Source of the DNA: Metallyticus violacea
Taxonomy: Eukaryota > Arthropoda > Insecta > Mantodea > Metallyticidae
Assembly (NCBI GenBank): GCA_030762175.1
Contig: CM060846.1
Location: 182,068,541-182,132,540 of the forward strand
Direction: 5' to 3'
Length of the DNA stretch: 64,000 nt
The notes under the pieces are model-generated. The model was not told where the DNA came from. It worked only from the letters and a program-made list of their open reading frames with translations, and did no database searches. Each line of letters opens with the position of its first letter. The first letter of the stretch is position 1. This document shows positions 1 to 10,344 of the stretch, piece by piece. A program made the translations under genes and the position numbers.

Positions 1-789
1 TATTTGTAAAAATTATCCAAGCTAATGAAGCAGTAACTAAGGAAGGCAGCCAGCCGAAGGGGGTGTGGTAGCAGAGAGGCACTTATATGCCTTCACAAAA
101 GGGTTTTCTTAAGGTTAAATTATTTTATTTCACGGCATAGTACTTTGGCTAAATGATTGCTTTATTGCATGCACCAGTAGCTTCCTCTAGTCTTTGATTC
201 TCAGTTCTTATGTAGGGCAGAATTGCGCGAAAAAAAAAATCAAAATTTATTGAAAAATGGTACACTCTGGACTTGATTTTCCCTCTAAGCTCACTTTGTT
301 TCATTCGATCGCGGACTGACCTTAATCAAGTTTTCATGCTTGGACCGGAATATGAAAAAATTCTTCAACTTTGTATTCAACAGGTTTAAGAATCTGAAGA
401 GCACAATAGAGATTTTGGCAGATGTTACTCCAACTAGGAGCAGTGTCGACGAATTAGAGATATTCCATTTTCTATTTGCACATTTATTTTTATAGTTGTT
501 CAGTTTTCAAGTCGTTTTATGAACAAATTTGGTCTAAATTTAATTTAAGCAATGGCCTCATTATTCGGTTCATTATTAGCGTCATTACTGGGGCCAATAG
601 TAGGGTCATTATTGGTCCCAATGCTGTGGTCGGTAGAGCCTTAACCTTTTTGAGGTACCTCATGACTAGTAGTAAATATGTGGTTGTTCTTACACAATTC
701 CCGTTTTATAGAGGGATTGTAGAGACTTTCAGTTGAAATTTTTGATTTTCACAGCTCCACCCTCTACATCTTACAAATATGGAAAAGCA
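1..789. other. AT-rich DNA, nothing recognised
   Basis: I see no conserved coding region, RNA gene or repeat here. Open frames are short and resemble no family I know. The right edge may include decayed upstream parts of the gypsy-like integrase that begins near 790. Confidence 0.5.
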
Positions 790-1289
790 TCTACCTGGAT
801 TTGACATACCAATTGGGTAGACCATTGTCCGAGGATTGAACAACTCCTCAACAACTCGATTAATCCAAATACAAAATGCCCACCGATAAAGGCCTTAACT
901 AGACAAGACCTGTACCAATTATACCTAACCTTCCGCAAGTAGTCAGTCCGAGAGAAGAACCCGAAAATTTCGACGAACTGTATAAAAAACTACTCACACA
1001 CATACATGACAAAGCACAAAAGAGGATGGCAAAGGCGACCAGGCATAAGCATAAATGGACGCCAAATGTGAACGACTTAGTTCTGGTAAGAGACCATAAG
1101 CTATCTAATAAATTAAAAGCACATAGCCATCGACTAGAACTAATCGTTAAAGGGCCATTTGCCATTAATCAAATATTAGGTGACCACACGTATGAACTAA
1201 TTGATCGTAGTGAGAACAAAATTATCGGTAGATACCATAAGAGATTGCTACGACCATATCGCTCTCTTGATACTACAGAGCGAAGTTGA
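790..1289 (+). pseudogene. Ty3/gypsy-type integrase, C-terminal fragment
   Basis: An open frame runs from 903 to 1289, just after an in-frame TAG at 900-902, so upstream coding is broken. The product begins with a proline-rich stretch, then an amphipathic segment containing YKKLLTHIHDKAQKRMAKA. After it come VNDLVLVRDHKLSNK, LELIVKGPF and HTYELIDR, and the frame ends in a basic stretch. In gypsy-group polyproteins this order (helix, then a small beta-barrel with a VLVRD-like strand, then a GPF turn) is the C-terminal DNA-binding part of integrase. No catalytic DDE core, reverse transcriptase or LTR pair is visible, so this is a 3' fragment of an old LTR retroelement. Family assignment is by recognition of these motifs. 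Confidence 0.75.
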
Positions 1290-2870
1290 CTTTCCACCCT
1301 TACGTTTAAAAGGAAAACGACTTTGGAGGGAACAGTGTTGTTTATTTTGATGTACCCAAAACAGGTATACGACCCCTCCGAACGAAAGTGAAGGTGACAG
1401 GGAAGGGGAGCCATTAGGGAATGACACCTGCTGGTAGCACTAGGCCATTAAACCTTTTGTAGATAGAAAAAAATTTTTTTCATGCATTGTATTTAAAAAA
1501 AATGAGAGTATTCCTTGTTTCCATTCTTTGTTTAGGATAAACATATCACATAATGTACATGGTAAGTGTCATTAAGGAAAATATGGTTACGAAAAAGGCA
1601 AAGTTGGTGTTAATAAGCAAAAAAAAAAAAAAAAAAAAAAGAATTAAGTAAAATGTGAATGGTAAAGTGCTAGTGTACTCATTATAGAAAATTCACGTTT
1701 TTAAGACACGAAATACTATAGTGAACCCGTCCTGAAAACTAATAAAATATAAATAACAGGAATGAGTGAATCTGTGTAAAATGCCGCGCGTGTGATTGAC
1801 AAAAGAAGTGAACAATGTGGTTGTCAAGAAACTTATAGGTAATGGTAGGTGCAATCAACTCTAGGTAAAGGAACATGAACAATCGTAAGCATGAAAAATG
1901 CTTGTCATTGCAGCATATATTAATGGAAAAATCTCATTGATAAGTTCATTCATTAAAAAAAATAGATATAATAAGAATAAGAAAATAAGGTAATCATTGT
2001 ATGTAATTCTAATAATTTTCATAAGGGTTGTACAAATAACTTCATGATATGTGTATAAATTCAATTTTGGCTACTAAGGTATTAGAACATTTTGAGACGT
2101 ATTCTAGAATAGTATCATGGTCACAGACTTGTTTATATTTCGCGGGGAAGTTCATACGAAATTTCTTTATCCTGCCGATAAACGAACTTTCTTATGAAGG
2201 GGCATATGAAACGGTAGATTTCTATTCCAGACACATCTCAGGAAGTCACCTTAATTTAGCTAGGTGAAAACCCTTTCGATATTAAAATACATTAAAATTC
2301 GTTAACTTAATATTTTAAGTATGAAGTTGAAAATCTGCTCCTACCAGATATTTATACAAGGCCGCCAGTTTGGCGAGCAGCAGAAAACTTTCAACTGCAT
2401 AAAGGGCGGAAATGGACCATAAAACCTTAGACACCCTCTTTCTTGCAACAGCCCTTGTGACTAGTAGCTAGATACCCTTAGAAATAATGTTAACAAAAGA
2501 ACTTTGATTTTCACCCCAAGGAATGCTGTTACGCAAACTTCTGATAAACAAGAAACGGAAGACCGTGGAGGTATATGACGCCTAACGTGTCCTTACTATT
2601 TATTTCCCTCCACAAAGCATTTGCCATTACCGCTACCTCATTCGTGCGAATAGTTTTTTGATATTAAATCAAAGAAATGTAGCAAGAAACAAATCTTACA
2701 AGTTGTGAAAACTACCGGCAAATGCATATGATATTATCAGACTCTAGATAAAATATTATGTAATGACTCTCTGGAACCCAGATGCACCTGAAATACTCAC
2801 ATTTTCATTTGCACAAGCGAAAGTGCATTAATGACTTATGTCAATTCTACATAATCAGTTAAGCTTGATG
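1290..2870. other. Non-coding, with poly-A run
   Basis: The first 150 bases may still belong to the 3' end of the gypsy remnant, but I find no LTR to pair with it. A run of about 20 A lies at 1620-1640. The remainder is AT-rich with no convincing gene. Confidence 0.5.
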
Positions 2871-2994
2871 AACCTCAAGCTGAAATAAGAGACTTCTGAG
2901 CAAAATTTGTCGGCCGTTTCACGCCCTGATTTGATTGAGACGCTGATGAACTGTGATGTTAAAGATCGTCCGTAAATAAATCAAATAAAAAAAG
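2871..2994 (+). repeat. SINE-A, 5'-truncated copy
   Basis: This stretch matches the last 120 bases of the complete SINE at 59848-60140, sharing GAACCTCAA, TCTGAGCAAAATTTGT, GCCGTTTCAC, a GATGTTAAAGA block and an AATAAA-rich tail. The tRNA-like head is missing, as expected from incomplete reverse transcription. It ends in AAATAAATC followed by a short A run. Confidence 0.8.
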
Positions 2995-3950
2995 TTAAGT
3001 TTGAATCCTCAGTACTATTTTGTCAGCATTCCTTTTATAAGCCCGACATGCGATCAGCTTACTACATAGCTTTTGTTTCTGCAGTTAAGTTAGTGGGTCA
3101 TTTGGATTGCATTGGTGTGCATATTGTGAGTGATACTTTGGTGCCTTAAAACGATTTACTTAATGCATTTTCTTATTAAATAACTAAAATTTAATTAAAT
3201 ATTATAATTGTTTAAAGTATAGTTATGGGCTATTCTCAAAGATTTCAAGGCGATTGACTTTGTTAGTTCTACACAGTGCAATGTTTGCTGTTATTTAAAG
3301 TTTATTAAACAACTAAGAAGTGCATAACAAGCATGGTCCGTTTTAGAGTGATATCTTAATACTGCCGCAACCCTAGGAAATTGCGAGAGGGGGACATAAC
3401 TACAAACTAGAGCTTCAGTGTTTACAAGCTATTTATTAAAGGAGCCAGCTAATACAAATATTGTGAAAGATTAAAATCGGGGAGGTAACTATTGAATAAA
3501 GATTATTTCTTAACTTTGTAGATGTGTGCCAGATGCAGCTTGTTGGTGGTGGTTGGTTCACGCAGACCTACCCTGTAATTTTAATCTACTCTTGGTGGCA
3601 CTTCTGCACCCCAGAAAACTCCTAACAGTTACACATAGTGTGTTACTCGCTATACGCCTCCGTGAACGCAGTCAATCAGAAAAAGCGGAAGAAACGCTAA
3701 CCGTACGTGCCACCTTCTTAAATAAGATTTACAATCCTTAGAGGGGTTTCTGGATTATTAGGTCATCTTTAACACATGTCGTGGGATACACTCTGATTTT
3801 GAAACTATAGTAGCCAACAAGGGCAAAAATGACGCATCTATTCAGGAGATGTCGTATCTTACCTGTTACTAACGGAGAGCATAACATCATGGTAAAGTTT
3901 GCACAAAGTGGTGAACCATTCATTCTTAATTTAATACAAATCCAACCTAA
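2995..3950. other. Non-coding, nothing recognised
   Basis: AT-rich DNA without convincing coding or structured features. The open frame near 3526-3741 shows no family motif. Confidence 0.5.
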
Positions 3951-4182
3951 TGGTGAACACTAGTGATACATGAAATGAAATGATAAATTGGGAAAGGATA
4001 TTTTTTAAGGAAGAAAGCGTTCCAGGCCTAAGCTTAGGGTAACTCCCTGGTATTTGCCAGTTATGAGGACTGAGGAAACCCTGGAATAAACCCCAGTCAG
4101 GGAGGACAGTCCTGGTGGGATTCGAAACCCAGAACTATCGCTCACGAGTCCGCACCTAAACGACCTCGGACACCCGTGGCGG
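3951..4182 (-). repeat. SINE-B, tRNA-derived, copy 1
   Basis: Read on the minus strand it opens with a tRNA-like head. The A-box-like segment lies near 4157-4174 and the B box is the complement of GGATTCGAAACCC at 4118-4130, about 40 bases further on, as in RNA polymerase III promoters. The body matches the copy at 57866-58125 closely, sharing the complements of GGACTGAGGAAA, CAGTCAGGGA and ACAGTCCTGG. Homology to the second copy fades around 3951, before the hairpin tail that the other copy carries, so this copy is probably 3'-truncated or diverged. Confidence 0.85.
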
Positions 4183-4735
4183 TTTGAAAGGAGATTATGT
4201 CAAAACTTCGTTAAATGTTTGTACCTATTCTGAGCTGCTTCATCCTTGTTAATTTGGTATGTAACCCTGAATATATACCTGAGCTCCCCAACACCTTCTT
4301 TAACATGCACATAATGAAGTTCATCCTACTCTTCCGGAATCTCATTTATCAAGATGTCCACAAAGCGACAAATTTCTATACTATGCTTGTGTGCATGAAA
4401 TGACGGTGTTGTTTGAAATCTATTGTCGCGGTATTCATTTCCATTAGCTCTTTATTTGCTACATAGTAAGTGCATTGTCAGGGTAAATTATGAGCTATAC
4501 GTCTTCACCCACAAAGAGTTTATTTGTCATTAGCTAGCTTCGGTATATACATCTGATGTGGGTTCAAGCTAACACCTCATCTAATAGCAAATTTAACCAA
4601 CGCCATGTTGACCTTATTGCAGTCTTCTTTTACGTAAAATGAACAGCAATTTCGATTGCTCTGACTTAATTCGGCTGCAAGGGACATGTTTTGTTTGATA
4701 ATAAGGAGCATATAGGTCTTCAATTTTCGAATATT
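4183..4735. other. Non-coding, nothing recognised
   Basis: No supported gene or repeat. A 62-codon open frame at 4215-4403 has no recognisable motif. Confidence 0.45.
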
Positions 4736-4820
4736 TCATTTCACCTCAGGTATCATCAGAGGCCACCGCCTGTGGTGCCATAGTAGTAAAAACGGGCGCT
4801 AAGCACAATTAAAAAAAAAA
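4736..4820 (+). repeat. Retroposon 3' tail with hairpin and poly-A
   Basis: A stem of CGCCTG (4767-4772) pairs with CGGGCG (4793-4798) with one mismatch, around a loop containing GCCATAGTAGT. It is followed by CTAAGCACAATT and an A run at 4811-4820. A stem-loop followed by a poly-A tail is the 3' end of a 5'-truncated retroposon. The loop and the bases after it resemble the 3' hairpin of the I-clade LINE at 8995-9025 and the tail of SINE-B at 57866-57907. Confidence 0.65.
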
Positions 4821-7800
4821 GTAAATAGCTTGGTCCCATTTTAAATTTTTAGAAATTCAATATAATATCCGTTATAAGTTAGGGGTCGAAAACAATTCTG
4901 TTTTTATTGCGTCTTTTCTTTCCTATTTCAATTGATAATGCTGTAAGCATGAGAAATTCGTCTTCCTGGCACTATCGTCAAGAACAGTTCAGGTTTAATA
5001 TGTATTGAAATCCAGAATCTACTGGTGATACAGATACAATACCCTAATTGTTTGTCGCCTGTAACTTATTTTGCATTGTAGGAAAGTATATTTTTTGATA
5101 CGGCCAAATTATCTGGAAACAAGTTGTCTTTCTTTATGGGAAGAATTATACCTCTTTAGCCATCTTCACTCCTGTAGGAATAACAAATTTCTTGTAACAT
5201 TATAAGTTTGGCTGTCAATACGTGATCCTAATGTTTTCTTATGCCGATATACTCTTAAGAAATTCTCAGAATTCTACTATTTTAACAGATCCATCCTCAT
5301 CATTTTCCAGTTGTAACCGGTACAAAAGTCTTCATTGTAAGAATCGAGTTTTTAATTGACTAGTTTCATATTTCTAGTGTTTAATAGAATACGAATTAAG
5401 TTATAAGTCCTGTGGTTCTCAAAGACATCTTGATATTGTCGTCAATAGAAAAGTCTATAATAACGATGTATTTTACGTCTACAACTTAACACCCTGAAGT
5501 AGTTTTTCTGTCAGTTACTTAAAGTTTTGACGACTTGACTAAGGACGCAATAGTAGCAGGTCTGACTGCTGGGCTCTAGAATACATATTGTAAGTTTGTT
5601 TCTACCTTCATATTCTTTAATCCATACTGAAACTCTCTGAAGGTAAATGCTGACCTTTCTGTAGTGTACGGAAAATGAACATTATTTTTCATAACAGTTA
5701 ATTGCTATAACTTCTTATATTTTGTGCACGACACCTTACCTCGTTTGGCACGTTGACAACTGTTATAATATCTATTTAGATAAAGGAAGCACCTATTTGT
5801 TTCATTGAGTCTTTCGTTTATCTCACGGCGGTTATTTATAACTGGCAACTTTGACCCTGTGATCTGTTATTACAGGATATGCATTAACAATCAAGATGTC
5901 ATTTGTTTCTTAGCGTTTGTTTTGGCAAATCTGCTTTTCGCATAAATAACAGCAGCAGTAACTATATCTTCACTTTCATAGTACAATCTTGTTGTATTTT
6001 CTAACTCAGAGAGTCTTCAATTTACTCTTTAGGGACTTCATTAAGTTTGTTACTTTTTTCTGGAGTTAATGACCCGAACGCAGAAGAAGACTTTGAAAAG
6101 GAAGAAATAAATATTTATTAATGCACTTCCTGGACTTCTGTATCCTCCCTGATATATTGATACGTACATATAATAGCTAAAGAAGCAGAAAAAGTATAAA
6201 ACACTTAAGTACTCACGGATTTATTTCTCCCTATAAGTTGAACAATTACCTACTTTTCTTTCCTGGTGTGTGTTCGTGTATATGTGTTTGTGTTTGTGTG
6301 GCGTAAAGCTCTTTCGACTTTCACCAAACATGACTCTAAGTAGGCAAGGTGAAACTGATCCTTTTTCCACCAGTATAACTTGAATGGAGAATCTTTTTTC
6401 CTCTCCCCGCAAGTAAATCGTGCTATTCTATTTACCGAAGCCTTAAATTGCTACCAAAATCATGGTCATTAGTATCTTCCATGAATAATTCCAGTATGAA
6501 ATGATTAGATTCATTTCAGAGAAGTGAAATGCGGTACAAGCATAACTGTTTTAAATTCTTGGTCACGCGAATGAGTTCCGTTCTTTGTTGTGAAATTATT
6601 AACCTATTGTGTTGTACTTCTGCCTTTATCTATATCGCTTATGTCCGTGTAATATTCTATATCATTGATCAATTCTTATATGCTATTATTTAGAATACAT
6701 AAATGTTAAAGCTTTCCAGAAACCCATCAAAATATATTCTATTTCATCCAGTGGCATGAAGTCGTCATATTCCTTTATTCGGTTAGAAAGTCACACGACA
6801 GACTGCATATTTTTCTCCTTCTATTTAATTTATCGTACTCTGAATGTGACGATAATTCACCTGTCTTTGAACTATTACTATTTAATGATAATTTATTGTG
6901 CATATTAATATCGGAACTGTTCAAAATATTCTACCAAATGCCTGTACCACGTTAAGATGTTATTACACCATAATCACAGATGCCAGTAATTGACATATCA
7001 CAACAATATAATAGTTTTAAAAATATGGCACGTATTATAGCGGAAATTTGATAATTATATTTCAAATAATAAACTCTACAAATTCTATTCGCAAACATGG
7101 AATACTATACTTTATATCTAACTGCAAGTAGTGCAGAAAAAGATAATGATATACTAAGCTTATTTATCTTTTAATTAGAAGCAAAATTACGACAAAATTC
7201 CGGCCAACTTACCAGAATTAAACTACAAACATTGCAAACGTTTTCAACCCTGGTAATGGCACAAACAAGTTTAATATGTTCTAAAATATTTTTGATCTCT
7301 AATATTGAGTATTGATCTTAGTTATTTCCAGTATTACAGAAACTAAATTTTGTCATAACCGGGATTTTAGTACTGAAATTCACAATTTCAACTTTCTTAA
7401 TTTTACTGAAATATCTTTGGATCCAAAGATAAACTATTAAATACAGGTATGTTAGATTGAAAATATGTAAGTCTTCCGCTGAAAGAGTCATTTGTAGAAA
7501 TGAAAATTTAAATTTTAAAGAACACAAAAATAACAATAGAAAACTTCCATTCATAAATTCAGGTGCAATGCTAGAAGAAATTATTGATCGCACTTTAGAA
7601 GAAATATTTTATCGCCACTTTCGTTTTCAAGGGCGGTTCGCACGGGGCGATGTCGCCGAGTATGCCGTTTGCCTTGTTGCTCTGCGTTAGATTTGTAAAC
7701 AAAGGTGTTCACATGGGTCAAGAAGTGGAGCACTCATTTTTGAGCGTTAATGTTAGAGGTTCAAAACTCATTGTCAACCTGTCATTTTTTCTGAAGTCGA

Positions 7801-8961
7801 GCATATCTTCTAAAGTGTAATATGTAAAAATGTTGTACATAATTATTTCGCATTCTTACTGATGTAGATTATCTACAATGTTCGGTTATAAGTTGCATAT
7901 TGAATAGGCATATGTACTGCGGGTGTAATATACTATCGACTCCATATACATATTGGCGATAAGGCATGATTCCTTAGTCAATTTTTGTTTTTCTGTTTTT
8001 CTGTTCTGTTGTTTTCTGTTATTATCTGTGTCCAAGTACTTAAAATTAATGCCTATAGGCTAAGATAAACAACGGGGTCTTCGCTGTTTTTTTATCTTTC
8101 TTTCTTTTTTTCCAAACTCTATTCAATCACCTAAACGAAAATGAAGCCGCGGTAAGAAGTGGTTGTTGCACAGCCACTAGAGATGTGGTAAATAACCATC
8201 TACACCCGAACTCATGTTTCCGATCAATCTACACTTCTGTAGACCTCGCGTAGATTAATGAGGACTGAGCGCACTTCCGAACTCGGATATTTCACTGTCA
8301 GTCTATTGCACTGGCTCTGGATTCGTGACAACAAGAATTATGTGCCTATAAAATTATTAAATTTTACCACATAATTAAAAGATAAAACAATCTTCTGCTA
8401 TTATTTTACTGCCCGCTTCTTTGTCGTAACGTTGCTCACACACTTCAAAGAGTAAATTATGTAAATATGGTTATTAACTTGATTGGCATATAAATGGCAA
8501 CTCCATAATGTACAGTTTTCCTGAATTATATATAGTGTTCCCTGGAAATCAAAACTTAGAAAGCAAAGACTATCGTATAAACTTATTTTAGAGTAATAAA
8601 AGTAAATGAAATAACAATCAGACATCAAAAGATATCGCAAATTTTTACAGCTACATGTAAAAATATTTACAGCTTATTTTGTTTTCTTCGACAGTTTAAT
8701 TTCCTGTATTTATATCTACTTAGTATAAATTAATCTAATCCGAAGCATTTAACCTGTCGTCAACAGAAAACTTGCATTGGACTTGCACCATTCAGATTCA
8801 TTATGAAACAAAACTTCTATTTTGGGACTGAAAAAGATATCAAATTATTTAATATTATCAACAATATTTAATCTTTGATAGGAGAATTGACATTTATAGA
8901 AGGAATTAATTACTAATTTATTTTATTTGAAAAGCATATATCTATACTAATATAAATATAT
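4821..8961. other. Long AT-rich non-coding stretch
   Basis: I find no gene, terminal repeat or tRNA-like head here. Short open frames at 6221-6412, 7457-7690 and 8401-8640 lack conserved motifs. A small GC-rich island around 7625-7665 stands out from its surroundings but I cannot assign it. Confidence 0.5.
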
Positions 8962-8973
8962 TAAGCTAAATAG
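8962..8973. repeat. Target-site duplication, 3' side of I-clade LINE
   Basis: TAAGCTAAATAG is repeated exactly at 14925-14936. The two copies bracket the LINE precisely, which defines the element ends. Confidence 0.93.
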
Positions 8974-8994
8974 ATGATGATGATTATTGCTTAA

Positions 8995-9025
8995 GGGCGC
9001 AAAACTGCTATGGTCATTAGCGCCC
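8995..9025 (-). promoter_or_regulatory. 3'-terminal hairpin of the I-clade LINE
   Basis: GGGCGC (8995-9000) and GCGCCC (9020-9025) form a perfect 6-bp stem around a 19-base loop, about 20 bases from the 3' end of the element. LINE reverse transcriptases commonly recognise such 3' stem-loops to start target-primed reverse transcription. That role here is inferred from position and structure. Confidence 0.75.
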
Positions 9026-9114
9026 AAACACATCAAGTACTTTGTATGAAATAAAAATAAATAAATAAAGAGCGCAAATCCCGCGCATAATGAACGGACA
9101 GTAGTACTTGTGCA

Positions 9115-9452
9115 ATAAAATTAATACCCAAAGACAAATAACAAGGGTATAAGGCGCCACAAACATTACAGTGTTACTAAAACACAGCCGCAAGAGCGGA
9201 AAAACACACAGTCCTGTAATGGACTAAAATCGTACCAATAAAATCCCAAAGCAAACACAGGTCAATAAACAAAGACCGGTAGCAAAACTAATCAGCAAGA
9301 ACTGAAAACAAACAGTCTTATAAAAGATTAAAATGATAACAATAAAACCCCAAAACAAATAACAAGGGTAATGTGCAAAACAACAATTAAAGACTAAACA
9401 CGATTCAGCAAAAGCTGACAAAACAACAGTCTTAAAAGAGTCTAAAAATGCC
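9115..9452 (-). repeat. Three tandem units in the LINE 3' UTR
   Basis: Units at about 9115-9236, 9237-9340 and 9341-9452 each start with ATAAAA followed by a CCCAAA-like segment. Each contains AATAACAAGGG or a derivative, and carries two small inverted repeats (for example CAGCAAAAGCTG and AGTCTTAAAAGAGTCT). The units are 104-122 bases long and differ by small indels, so they arose by duplication and then diverged. Confidence 0.75.
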
Positions 9453-9615
9453 GTAAATGGTAAAAAGATAAAACCTCACACCTTGCTCCAAAAACCACAA
9501 ACACGGATAAAACGGAGCACTCGCTCAACAGCAACCACATCATCTGCAAGTAAGTCCTCAATAGAGGAGGGCAAACCTAGGTTATTTCTAAAAGCTGTCA
9601 GATGAAGACAATCAA

Positions 9616-10344
9616 TTAAAATGTGACGCACTGTAAAGGGGTGGTCACAGTGAGGGCAAACGGAGCGGGTTGACCATTAAAAAGGTGAGAGTGACTAAAA
9701 CGGCAATGGCCAATTCTAAGACGAGCTAAAATTACTTCTTCGCGACGAACAGCGCGGGAAGAAGTCGACCAGTTAAAAGGGGCGGATTTACATTCACGGA
9801 GCTTATTAGTTGGGAGTAATTCCCACTCCTCGCGCCAGCGCGAAAAAATGGCTCTACGTAAAGAATGTATAAAATCCTGGAAATAAAAACGCTGCTCGTA
9901 CTCAGCAGGGTCTAAAAGAGCGGATTTTGCTGCAACATCTGCGGCCTCATTACCTGGGAGTCCGACGTGCCCAGGCACCCATAGCAGTGCTACCCTGACG
10001 CCAGCGTCGTAAAGGGTTATAACTACATTCTGGACCATCTGTACAAGAGGGTGGAGGTTGTACAGATTTCTAAAACTTAAAATTGCACTCAAAGAGTCGG
10101 AACATATAACACTGTTCCCCAGCCCCTGATCATAAATAAATAAAACCGCCCGAAAGATAGCATAAAGCTCCGCCATAAAAATAGATGTTGCAACGTCAAG
10201 ACCATACCTAAAACTAGCCCCATTAAAAACAAAAGCACATCCTACACCTGTGTCACATTTAGAGCCGTCGGTATAGATAAAATTCCAGCCATTAAAAGAG
10301 GACTTGATCTCGCTAAAATAACAACGAATAATATGAGCTGCGGT
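9616..10344 (-). CDS. LINE ORF2, RNase H domain (after in-frame stop)
   Basis: This is the continuation of ORF2 in the same reading frame after the TAG at 10345-10347. It encodes a type I RNase H, which removes RNA from the cDNA hybrid. The four acidic positions are visible in order: the Asp in YTDGSK near 10263-10275, the Glu in MAELYAI, the Asp in CSDSLSAI, and the Asp in EAADVAAK after WVPGHVGLPGN. The first ATG downstream of the stop lies at 10176, after the first catalytic Asp, so re-initiation there would not give an active enzyme. Without the stop, ORF2 would have about 1,183 codons, normal for the I group. The domain itself looks intact. Confidence 0.88.
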   Translation of the reverse strand, partial: TAAHIIRCYFSEIKSSFNGWNFIYTDGSKCDTGVGCAFVFNGASFRYGLDVATSIFMAELYAIFRAVLFIYDQGLGNSVICSDSLSAILSFRNLYNLHPLVQMVQNVVITLYDAGVRVALLWVPGHVGLPGNEAADVAAKSALLDPAEYEQRFYFQDFIHSLRRAIFSRWREEWELLPTNKLRECKSAPFNWSTSSRAVRREEVILARLRIGHCRFSHSHLFNGQPAPFALTVTTPLQCVTF

